Origin: Rhodococcus rhodnii
GTDB lineage: Bacteria > Actinomycetota > Actinomycetes > Mycobacteriales > Pseudonocardiaceae
Direction of reading: 5' to 3'
Assembly: GCA_000720375.1 (NCBI GenBank)
Contig: JOAA01000001.1
Coordinates: 62,001 to 126,000 of the forward strand
DNA: 64,000 bases
The notes under the pieces are model-generated. The model did not search any database. It saw only the letters and a program-made list of their open reading frames with translations, and was not told the DNA's origin. The position numbers and the translations under genes were made by a program. The first letter of the stretch is position 1; each line of letters begins with the position of its first letter. This document shows, in pieces, positions 55,519 to 62,932 of the stretch.

Positions 55519-56480
55519 GCCAGAACTCCCTGCTCGGTGAGATGGGCACCTGCCCACTCGTCCGCGTCCGCCTCGAGCAGCGACGTCACCAGCTCGGGCG
55601 GCAGCGGTGTACCGACATCATCATGCGTCCGCAATGTCGTGGCGGCCTGCAAATGTCCGGATCGCAATCTCCGGACCGGCGACTCACCGGCCAGGGTCGC
55701 GGCGAGGAACCCGGCCGCGAACGCGTCGCCCGCGCCGACCGGTTCCACGACATCGACCCGCAAAGCGGGCTGGAAAACCGAGGTGTCCCCTTCGAGCAAC
55801 GTCGCACCGCGGGCGCCGTGCTTCACCACGATCGTCGCCGGGTCCGGCAGGACGCGCCGGATCTCCGCGGGATCGCTCGTGCCCCAGACGTCCAGTGCCT
55901 CGTCGTCCCCGGCCAGCACGATGTCCGCCGCGTTGGCGAGTTCTCGCAGCACCGAGGTGTCCCGGTCGGTCCACAGTTTGGGCCGCCAGTTCAGGTCGAA
56001 CGAGAGCTTGAAGGTGTTTCTTGGTGCCGCGAAAAGGGCACGCATCAGCTCAAGGCACGAGTCCGAAAGCCCCGCCGTGATCCCGGTCAGGTGCAGCACG
56101 CTGACGTTCAAGTCGAGGTGCGACAGCAGCGCGGGGCCCATACCGGACGCGGCCGAACCGCGCCGGTAGTACCGGACGGGACTGCCGCCCGCGTTGCTCT
56201 CCTTGACGTACAACCCGGTCGGCCGGACCGGATCGACCACAACGCCCGACACGTCCACCCCGTGCGACGCGACCGCGGTGACCACGGCCTTGCCGAAGGC
56301 GTCCGCGCCGACCGCGCTGACCCACTTCGCCCGCAGGCCCAGCATGGCGAGGTTGCACGCCACATTGGACTCGGCGCCGCCGACGGTCCGGATCCACGTG
56401 CGGACCTGGTCTACCGGTCCCGGCTCGCCCGGCACGAACAGCGCCATGGACTCGCCGAGGCACAGCACATCGGTCTCCAC
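55515..56480 (-). CDS. PfkB-family sugar kinase, probable 2-keto-3-deoxygluconate kinase
   Basis: A 321-residue ribokinase-fold enzyme: the N-terminal GESMALFVPGEPG and VGGAESNVACNLAMLGL motifs and the C-terminal anion-hole/catalytic VEPVGAGDAFAAGFLA. The sequence is of the KdgK type. It would phosphorylate KDG to KDPG, which the aldolase at 59539 splits. GTG start at 56480. First gene of the minus-strand unit with IclR and RidA, facing the dehydratase operon across 154 bases. Confidence 0.85.
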   Translation of the reverse strand: METDVLCLGESMALFVPGEPGPVDQVRTWIRTVGGAESNVACNLAMLGLRAKWVSAVGADAFGKAVVTAVASHGVDVSGVVVDPVRPTGLYVKESNAGGSPVRYYRRGSAASGMGPALLSHLDLNVSVLHLTGITAGLSDSCLELMRALFAAPRNTFKLSFDLNWRPKLWTDRDTSVLRELANAADIVLAGDDEALDVWGTSDPAEIRRVLPDPATIVVKHGARGATLLEGDTSVFQPALRVDVVEPVGAGDAFAAGFLAATLAGESPVRRLRSGHLQAATTLRTHDDVGTPLPPELVTSLLEADADEWAGAHLTEQGVLA

Positions 56481-56605
56481 TGGTGTTTCCCATCCTTTCC
56501 CCAGCCAAGTTCATCGACACGGGCGAACCGGGGCTCGAAGTAGCAACGTTGACCTGGCGGCGATGGGGATGCTACACACCACCGCATCACATCGCGCAAT
56601 AGCCG

Positions 56606-56620
56606 TTGCAACATACGCAA
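56606..56620. promoter_or_regulatory. Shared 15-bp operator, copy 1 (dehydratase/kinase divergent promoter)
   Basis: TTGCAACATACGCAA, inverted repeat TTGC-N7-GCAA. The copy at 62907-62921 (TTGCATCAGACGCAA) matches at 13 of 15 bases. It lies just before the dehydratase start and between the two divergent units; IclR is the likely binder. Confidence 0.6.
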
Positions 56621-56634
56621 TGAGAGGCGGGGAG

Positions 56635-57921
56635 ATGGCCGGCATCAACCGGGCCGCGGTGGACCGGCTCCGCGAGGAGCGGATCGACTGGCGCTTCAAG
56701 GGTCTGCCAGACGGAACGCACGGCAAGACCGTGGCCGAGGCATTGGCCACGCGGCCGAACCTGTTCTCCGACGGCTTTGTCGGCCCGTTGGTCGTTCTGG
56801 ACAACGATGCCATCGAGCACAACCTGAGCACCATGAGCCGTTGGTGCGAATCGAAGGGGGTCGTGCTCGCCCCGCACGGCAAGACGACCATGGCGCCACA
56901 GCTGTTCCAGCGCCAGCTCGACCACGGCTGCTGGGCGATCACCACGGCGAACGCGAGCCAGCTACGGGTCTACCGCGCGTTCGGCCTCAGCCGGATCCTG
57001 CTTGCCAATCAGCTGGTCGACGCCTCGGCGCTGCGCTGGCTCGCCCGTGAGCTCGACAACGACCCGGACTTCGAGTTCTCGTGCTGGGTGGACTCCGTGC
57101 GCGGTGTGGAGCTGATGACCGAAGCGTTGCAGGGGGCCAGGCGCCCGGTTGACGTGACCGTGGAACTGGGGGCGCACGGTGGACGTACCGGCGCGCGGGA
57201 CATTCCGACGGCGATCGCGGTGGCCGAGGCGGTCTTGGCCAGTCCTGCGCTGCGATTGGTCGGCGTGAGTGGCTACGAAGGCGCGCTCGCCCACGACGCG
57301 TCTGAGCAGGCATTGGCCAAAGTGGACAGCTACCTCGCGGCGGTCCGGGAACTGACCGTGGCGTTGAAGGACAAGTTCGAGGATCCAGACCGGGTGATCG
57401 TCACGGTCGGCGGCAGCGCGTACTTCGACCACGTCGCCGACGGGCTGACGCAGCCATGGGGCGATATCAACGTCCTCCCGGTGCTGCGCAGCGGCGCGTA
57501 CGTGACCCACGACGACGGCTTCTACCGGGGCATTTCCCCGCTCGGTGAGCACGCCCGGATCTCCGGCTTGCCCACTTTCCGCAGCGCCTTGCGCGCCTGG
57601 GCGCAGGTGACGTCGAAGCCCGAGGACACCCTGGCGTTGCTGACGATCGGCAAGCGAGACGCGTCCTTCGACGAGGGATTGCCTGAGCCGCAACTGATCC
57701 GCACAGCCGACGGCACGAAGTCCCTGACCGGCTGCACGGTCACCGCGATGAACGACCAGCACTCGTTCCTGACCATCGGCGAGGGCGCGGACGTGCAGGT
57801 CGGCGACTGGATCGGCCTGGGCCTGTCGCACCCGTGCACGGTGTTCGACAAGTGGCAGCTGCTTCCCGCGGTCGGCGCGGACGGCGAGACCGTGGTCGAC
57901 TTCATCCGGACCTACTTCTAA
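56635..57921 (+). CDS. PLP-dependent D-serine-dehydratase-like enzyme, probable D-glucosaminate dehydratase
   Basis: A 428-residue fold-type III (alanine-racemase-like) enzyme. The PLP lysine is K83 in LAPHGKTTM. The C-terminal metal site reads LSHPCTVFDKW, the His-x-Cys zinc ligands of eukaryotic-type D-serine dehydratases; D-threonine aldolases have His-x-Asp. So beta-elimination of a D-2-amino acid is favoured. D-glucosaminate (2-amino-2-deoxy-D-gluconate) has exactly that configuration and would yield KDG plus ammonia. ATG at 56635 with GAGG upstream; ATG at 56620 is an alternative. It leads dehydratase-deacylase-aldolase-permease-lactonase. Confidence 0.85.
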   Translation: MAGINRAAVDRLREERIDWRFKGLPDGTHGKTVAEALATRPNLFSDGFVGPLVVLDNDAIEHNLSTMSRWCESKGVVLAPHGKTTMAPQLFQRQLDHGCWAITTANASQLRVYRAFGLSRILLANQLVDASALRWLARELDNDPDFEFSCWVDSVRGVELMTEALQGARRPVDVTVELGAHGGRTGARDIPTAIAVAEAVLASPALRLVGVSGYEGALAHDASEQALAKVDSYLAAVRELTVALKDKFEDPDRVIVTVGGSAYFDHVADGLTQPWGDINVLPVLRSGAYVTHDDGFYRGISPLGEHARISGLPTFRSALRAWAQVTSKPEDTLALLTIGKRDASFDEGLPEPQLIRTADGTKSLTGCTVTAMNDQHSFLTIGEGADVQVGDWIGLGLSHPCTVFDKWQLLPAVGADGETVVDFIRTYF

Positions 57922-57933
57922 GGGGAGTCCGAA

Positions 57934-59535
57934 ATGGACGGCAAGCTCGACACAGTGTTCCGCGGGGCGACGGTGGTCGACGGCACCGGCGCCCAGCGAT
58001 ACCAGGCGGACGTCGGGTTACAGGCCGGGCGGATCGCCGAGATCGCGACCGGCCGGAGACTGGACGGCACCCGCGTGATCGACGCGCAGGGCATGGTCCT
58101 CGCGCCCGGGTTCATCGACATGCACTCCCACTCGGACCTGCAGGTCCTGGCCGAGCCGGACCACCTGGCCAAGGTCTCCCAGGGCGTGACCAGCGAGGTC
58201 TACGGCCAGGACGGCCTGTCGTACGCACCGGTCAACGACGAGACCCTGGCGGGGCTGCGCTCGCAACTGGCCGGGTGGAACGACGATCCGCCCGGGTTCG
58301 ACTGGAACTGGCGCAGTGTCGGCGAATACCTCGACCGGCTGGATCAAGGCATCGCGGTGAACGCGGCCTATCTGCTGCCGCAGGGCACGATCCGGATGAT
58401 GGTCGTCGGCTGGGAAGCCCGGCCACCGACAGAGTCCGAAATGGACAGGATGAAGGAGGTCGTGGCGCAGGGCCTGCGCGAGGGCGCGATGGGCCTGTCC
58501 TCCGGCCTCACCTACACACCGGGGATGTACGCGGACACGGCCGAACTCGTGGCGCTGTGCGAGGTCGCGGGCAAGCTTGGCGGCTACTACAGCCCGCATC
58601 ACCGCAGCTATGGCGCGGGCGCGCTGGAGGCGTACGCCGAGATGGTCGACGTCTCACGGCGCTCCGGCTGCCCGCTGCACCTGGCGCACGCGACGATGAA
58701 CTTCCCGGTCAACAAGGGCCGTGGCGTGGAGCTTCTGGCCCTGCTGGACGAGGCGATCGCCGACGGCTGCGACATCACCCTGGACACGTATCCCTATCTC
58801 CCTGGGGCGACGTACCTTTCAGCGCTGTTGCCAAGCTGGTCGACCGAAGGCGGGCCGGACGCGGCGATCGCGCGGATGTCCGATCCGGACACCCGTGAAC
58901 GCATCCGTGCCGACATTGAGGAGAACGGGTCCGACGGCTGTCACGGCGTTCCCGTCGACTGGGACTCCATCGAGATCAACGGCGTCCGCAAGGACTCGAA
59001 CCTGCACCTGGTCGGGCACAGCGTCGCCGAGTCGGCCCGCACGGCGGGGCGGCCGCCCTCGGACCTGTACTTCGACGTGTTGATCGACGAGCGGATGGGT
59101 ACCTCGTGCCTGATGCACGTGGGCCACGAGGACAACGTCCGGGCGATCATGAAACACCCGGCGCACACAGGCGGCAGCGACGGAATCCTCGTCGGCGAAC
59201 GCCCACATCCGCGTGCCTGGGGCACGTTCCCCCGCTACCTCGCGCGTTACGTCCGTGAACTGGGCATTCTCGACCTCGAGGAGTGCGTCGCGCACCTGAC
59301 CGGCCGGGCTGCCAATCGCTTGCGCCTCAACGATCGCGGCCTGATCCGCGAGGGTTACGCCGCTGACCTCGTGCTGTTCGACCCCGAGACCGTCGCCGAC
59401 ACCGCGACATACGACAACCCGCGGCAAGTCGCGACCGGCATCCCGTACGTGCTGGTCAACGGCGTGCCCGTGATCGACGACGGCTCTCACACGGGCGCGA
59501 CGCCCGGCCATTCACTGCGTAACCCTGGAGTCTGA
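57934..59535 (+). CDS. N-acyl-D-amino-acid deacylase family amidohydrolase, probable N-acetylglucosaminate deacetylase
   Basis: A 533-residue D-aminoacylase-type amidohydrolase. N-terminal beta domain and FIDMHSHSDL (HxH metal ligands) start the TIM barrel; later MHVGHEDNVR and the hallmark SDGILVGERPHPRAWGTFPR are present. Such enzymes remove acyl groups from N-acyl-D-amino acids. Between a D-glucosaminate-type dehydratase and a KDPG aldolase, the likely substrate is N-acetyl-D-glucosaminate, giving acetate and D-glucosaminate. ATG at 57934 follows GGGGAG. Cytoplasmic. Confidence 0.85.
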   Translation: MDGKLDTVFRGATVVDGTGAQRYQADVGLQAGRIAEIATGRRLDGTRVIDAQGMVLAPGFIDMHSHSDLQVLAEPDHLAKVSQGVTSEVYGQDGLSYAPVNDETLAGLRSQLAGWNDDPPGFDWNWRSVGEYLDRLDQGIAVNAAYLLPQGTIRMMVVGWEARPPTESEMDRMKEVVAQGLREGAMGLSSGLTYTPGMYADTAELVALCEVAGKLGGYYSPHHRSYGAGALEAYAEMVDVSRRSGCPLHLAHATMNFPVNKGRGVELLALLDEAIADGCDITLDTYPYLPGATYLSALLPSWSTEGGPDAAIARMSDPDTRERIRADIEENGSDGCHGVPVDWDSIEINGVRKDSNLHLVGHSVAESARTAGRPPSDLYFDVLIDERMGTSCLMHVGHEDNVRAIMKHPAHTGGSDGILVGERPHPRAWGTFPRYLARYVRELGILDLEECVAHLTGRAANRLRLNDRGLIREGYAADLVLFDPETVADTATYDNPRQVATGIPYVLVNGVPVIDDGSHTGATPGHSLRNPGV

Positions 59536-59538
59536 GTA

Positions 59539-60177
59539 ATGGATCTCATCGCCGAGCTGAAGGCTTGGCATTCACTGTGCATCATCCGGGCGCCGCAGAT
59601 CGCCGATCCGGCCGGACTGGGCAAGACCCTGGTCGAAGCGGGCCTGCCGATCGTGGAGTTCTCCTTCACCACGCCGAACGCGCCACGGCTGATGGAGCAG
59701 GCGGCCAAAGTGGACGGTCTGATCCTCGGCGCGGGCACGGTGATGACCGAGCAGGACGCCCGCGACGCGATCAACGCGGGCGCGAAGTTCCTGCTCACCC
59801 CCGGACTGCGGCCCAAGGTGGCCGCCGAGGCCCTCCGGCAGGGCGTGCCGATCGTGCTCGGGGCGATGACCCCGACCGAAGTGGCTGACGCTGTGGACAT
59901 GGGCGCCACAGCGGTCAAGGTGTTCCCGGCGGCCAGGCTGGGTCCTGCGTACTTCAAGGACCTGCACGGCCCCTACCCGGGCACACCACTGGTGGCGACC
60001 GGCGGCCTGACCGCCGCCAACGCCGCGGAGTACCTGGAAGCCGGCGCGCTCGCGGTCACCGCAGGCTCCGGCGTGGTCTCCCCCGCACTGGCCGCCGAGT
60101 CGCGGCTGGACGAGATCGGCCTGCGGGCACGGGAGTTCGTCGACGCGGTCGCAACAGCACGCGTCACTGAAAACTAG
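59539..60177 (+). CDS. eda: KDPG/KHG aldolase (2-dehydro-3-deoxyphosphogluconate aldolase)
   Basis: A 212-residue class I aldolase. Catalytic Glu in GLPIVEFSFTT and Schiff-base Lys in GATAVKVFPAA, followed by the phosphate-binding VATGGLTAAN. It splits KDPG to pyruvate and glyceraldehyde-3-phosphate (or 4-hydroxy-2-oxoglutarate to pyruvate and glyoxylate). ATG four bases after the deacylase stop. Completes the proposed route from N-acetylglucosaminate. Confidence 0.92.
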   Translation: MDLIAELKAWHSLCIIRAPQIADPAGLGKTLVEAGLPIVEFSFTTPNAPRLMEQAAKVDGLILGAGTVMTEQDARDAINAGAKFLLTPGLRPKVAAEALRQGVPIVLGAMTPTEVADAVDMGATAVKVFPAARLGPAYFKDLHGPYPGTPLVATGGLTAANAAEYLEAGALAVTAGSGVVSPALAAESRLDEIGLRAREFVDAVATARVTEN

Positions 60178-60189
60178 AGGGAGCAGTCC

Positions 60190-61617
60190 ATGGTGGACTG
60201 GTTGCAACACACGACGGGTGGGCTGCTGTTGCTCGCCGCGGTCGGTATCGCGCTGCTGCTGACGATGATCATATGGTGGAAGGTCGAGCCCTTCATCGCA
60301 CTGCTGATCATCGGTGTCGGCACCGCACTCGCCGCGGGCATCCCGGTGGAGACACTGGTCGGGTCCATCCAGTCGAGCAACGCCGGGTCGTTGATCGAGA
60401 CCGGGTTCGGCAACATCCTCGGCCATATCGCCGTGATCATCGGGATGGGAACGTTCCTCGGTGCCATCCTCGAGGCATCCGGCGGCGCGCAGGTGCTGAC
60501 CCGGAAACTGTTGCAGGCGTTCGGCGAGAAACGCGCCGCGCTGGCGATGGGCCTCGCCGGGCTGATCTTCGGCATCCCGGTCTTCTTCGACATCGGCATC
60601 TTCGTGCTCGCGCCGCTGGTGTACGTGGTCGCCAAGCAGTCGGGCCGCTCGATCCTGTTGTTCTGCCTGCCGTTGCTGGCTGGTCTGTCGGTCACGCACG
60701 CGTTCCTGCCGCCGCACCCCGGTCCGGTCGCCGCGGCCGGCCTGCTGGGGGTCGGGCTCGGCTGGGTGATCCTGTTCGGCGCGATCTGCGCGATCCCCGC
60801 GTGGGCGGTGGGTCTGTGGTTCTCGAACTGGATCGGCAACAAGATCCACATCGACGTGCCGGAGGAGATGCTCGAGGCGACCAAGGTCCACGGCGACAAG
60901 CCGGGCACCGCCACCAGCCCGGAAAAAAGGGGCACGACGAAGACCGAGCCGAAGCTCAGCACGGTCGTGTGGATCATCGCGACCCCGTTGATCCTGATCC
61001 TGATCGGCACGTTCGGCAGCATCATCCTGCCGAAGAAGTCCTTCGCGGCCGGTGTCGCGACGTTCTTCGGCACGCCTGCCATCGCGCTGACGATCTCGGT
61101 GCTGCTCGCGTTCTGGCTGCTCGGTTACCGCCGTGGGATGAGCCGCAGCCAGGTGTCCACGATCGCCAACGCCTCGCTCAAGCCGGTCGCGATGATCCTG
61201 CTGGTCGTCGGCGCCGGTGCGTTCTACGGCCGGGTGCTGACCGTCAGCGGGATCGGCAAGGCCGTGCAGTCGTCGCTCGCGGACATCGGCTTGCCGGTGC
61301 TCGTGGCGGCCTATCTGATCTCGTGTGGTCTGCGGATCGCACAGGGCTCGGCCACCGCGGCGATCGCGGCCTCGGCGGCCATCATCGGCCCGACAATCGC
61401 GAACGCGGGTTACACGCAACCACAACTGGCGCTCATCGTCGCCGCCATCTGCGCCGGTTCGATCATCGCCTCGCACGTCAACGACGGCGGGTTCTGGATC
61501 GTGTCCCGGTACTTCGGCATCTCGGTGAAGGACACGCTGAAAACCTGGACAGTGCTGGAAACCATCTTGTCCGTGGTCGGTTTCCTGGTGGCCGCGGTCT
61601 TGATGATCTTCATCTGA
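60190..61617 (+). CDS. GntP-family gluconate-type permease
   Basis: A 475-residue membrane protein with about 12-14 hydrophobic spans, of the GntP gluconate:H+ symporter family (motifs LPPHPGPVAAAGLLGVGLGW, GIGKAVQSSLADIGLPVLVA and SHVNDGGFWIVSRYF). The last motif is the GntP signature. Expected to import a sugar acid such as D-glucosaminate or N-acetylglucosaminate. ATG at 60190 with AGAGGGAG. Fourth gene of the plus-strand operon. Confidence 0.9.
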   Translation: MVDWLQHTTGGLLLLAAVGIALLLTMIIWWKVEPFIALLIIGVGTALAAGIPVETLVGSIQSSNAGSLIETGFGNILGHIAVIIGMGTFLGAILEASGGAQVLTRKLLQAFGEKRAALAMGLAGLIFGIPVFFDIGIFVLAPLVYVVAKQSGRSILLFCLPLLAGLSVTHAFLPPHPGPVAAAGLLGVGLGWVILFGAICAIPAWAVGLWFSNWIGNKIHIDVPEEMLEATKVHGDKPGTATSPEKRGTTKTEPKLSTVVWIIATPLILILIGTFGSIILPKKSFAAGVATFFGTPAIALTISVLLAFWLLGYRRGMSRSQVSTIANASLKPVAMILLVVGAGAFYGRVLTVSGIGKAVQSSLADIGLPVLVAAYLISCGLRIAQGSATAAIAASAAIIGPTIANAGYTQPQLALIVAAICAGSIIASHVNDGGFWIVSRYFGISVKDTLKTWTVLETILSVVGFLVAAVLMIFI

Positions 61618-61644
61618 CGCCCTGCACAGAGAGGATCTCCACAG

Positions 61645-62757
61645 GTGAATTCTTTGAACCGGCGCGCTTTCCTTGGCGCCGCGGGAGTTGGCGGGTTGAT
61701 GCTGGCGACGGGGGTCCCAGCTTCGGCGCACGGGAGAGCTGTGTCCACTGTGTACATCGGCAGTTTCACCAGCTGGGGCCCGCCGGTCGGGCCCGGTTTC
61801 TCGGTCGGCACGGTCGACTCCGTGTCCGGCAAGCTCACACTGACCGGCGGCGTCCCGGGAATCGTGGATCCGTCGTGGTTCACGTACTCGCGGGACGGCC
61901 GCGTGCTGTACTCGACGATCGAGTCGGATCCCGGCAAGATCACCGCGTACACGATCGTCGACCCGCAGCGCCCGAAGGTGCTCAACTCGGTCAACGTGGG
62001 CGGCGCGCACCCGACGCACATCAGCATCCACGGCAAGTACATCCTGTCCGCCAACTACGGCAGCGGCAGCGTTTCCGTGCTGTCACTGCAGGCTGACGGC
62101 CGGGTCGGTGCGGTGACCGATGTCGTCAAGCACACCGGAGAGCGTGCACCCCACGCGCACGAGGTCGTGACCGACCCGAGTGGACGGTGGATCATCGCCG
62201 TCGACCTTGGCGCGGACTCGGTGTACGTGTACAGCCTTGACACCGCCGGGAAGTTGAAGCTGAACCAGCAGCTCAAGCTGCCTGCCGGGCTTGGCCCGCG
62301 GCACTTGGCGTTCCACCCGAACGGCCGGTACGCCTACATCCTCGGTGAGCTGCGATCGGAAGTGACCGTGGCGGCTTGGGACGCGGCGGCCGGGAAGTTC
62401 ACGCCCGGTCAGGTGATCAGCACTCTTGGCGACGCGAAGCCGCCGGAGAACTACCCTGGCGAGATCGAGGTGTCGCCCGACGGCCGGTTCGTCTACGCCT
62501 CCAACCGGGGGCACGACAGCCTGGCCACGTTCGTCGTCGGCGAGCAGGGCAAGTCGCTGTCGTTCGTCAGTACGACACCGACGGGTGGCGTGTGGCCTCG
62601 TCACTTCACACTGCATCCGGCGGGTAACTGGGTGTACGTATCGAATCAGCGCAGCGGCACGATCAACTGGCTGCCGCGCGACCCCGGCACCGGAAAGCTC
62701 GGCACGTCAGCGGGTTCGGTGCAGGTCAACAACGTCGGCATCGTCTCCTTCAAGTAG
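61645..62757 (+). CDS. Exported lactonase-family protein (Pgl-type beta-propeller)
   Basis: A 370-residue seven-bladed propeller of the 6-phosphogluconolactonase-like lactonase family (VDPSWFTYSRDGRVLYSTIE, GGAHPTHISIHGKYILSANY, GPRHLAFHPNGRYAYILGEL). It has a Tat signal (NRRAFLGAAGVGGLMLATG), so it acts outside the membrane. C1-oxidising chitin LPMOs release aldono-1,5-lactones; an exported lactonase would open them to the aldonic acids the cell imports. GTG start at 61645. Last gene of the plus-strand unit, followed by REP-like copy C. Confidence 0.85.
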   Translation: MNSLNRRAFLGAAGVGGLMLATGVPASAHGRAVSTVYIGSFTSWGPPVGPGFSVGTVDSVSGKLTLTGGVPGIVDPSWFTYSRDGRVLYSTIESDPGKITAYTIVDPQRPKVLNSVNVGGAHPTHISIHGKYILSANYGSGSVSVLSLQADGRVGAVTDVVKHTGERAPHAHEVVTDPSGRWIIAVDLGADSVYVYSLDTAGKLKLNQQLKLPAGLGPRHLAFHPNGRYAYILGELRSEVTVAAWDAAAGKFTPGQVISTLGDAKPPENYPGEIEVSPDGRFVYASNRGHDSLATFVVGEQGKSLSFVSTTPTGGVWPRHFTLHPAGNWVYVSNQRSGTINWLPRDPGTGKLGTSAGSVQVNNVGIVSFK

Positions 62758-62768
62758 TCCCTGGTCAC

Positions 62769-62818
62769 CCCTCGTGAGTGTTTTGGCCGGTTAGAACCGG
62801 CCGAAACACTCACGAGGG
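62769..62818. repeat. REP-like 50-bp palindrome, copy C
   Basis: Opens CCCTCGTGAGTGTTTTGGCC, centre CCGGTTAGAACCGG, closes CGAAACACTCACGAGGG. Nearly identical to copy B at 46754. Lies 12 bases after the lactonase stop and may double as a terminator. Confidence 0.8.
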
Positions 62819-62906
62819 TCTACCTGGGGTTGGGGATTGGTTTAGACCCTTGTGCCGGGCAATTGTCCGTTCTAGCATCGCTCCATTGCCTCACGTGAAA
62901 CGCGCG

Positions 62907-62921
62907 TTGCATCAGACGCAA
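62907..62921. promoter_or_regulatory. Shared 15-bp operator, copy 2 (ABC binding-protein promoter)
   Basis: TTGCATCAGACGCAA, the same TTGC-N7-GCAA repeat as at 56606-56620, 11 bases upstream of the binding-protein ATG and next to its GGAGG ribosome site. It places the transporter in the same regulon as the catabolic genes. Confidence 0.6.
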
Positions 62922-62932
62922 CCGGAGGAACA

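Noticed and set aside
56194..56634. In-frame extension of the PLP enzyme upstream of 56620
   Set aside because: It runs antisense through the kinase gene and across the divergent promoter; homology begins after 56635.
59572..62031. An open frame of about 820 codons on the minus strand across the aldolase, permease and lactonase
   Set aside because: Arg/Asp/Gly/Gln-rich shadow of three well-supported plus-strand genes; no family features.
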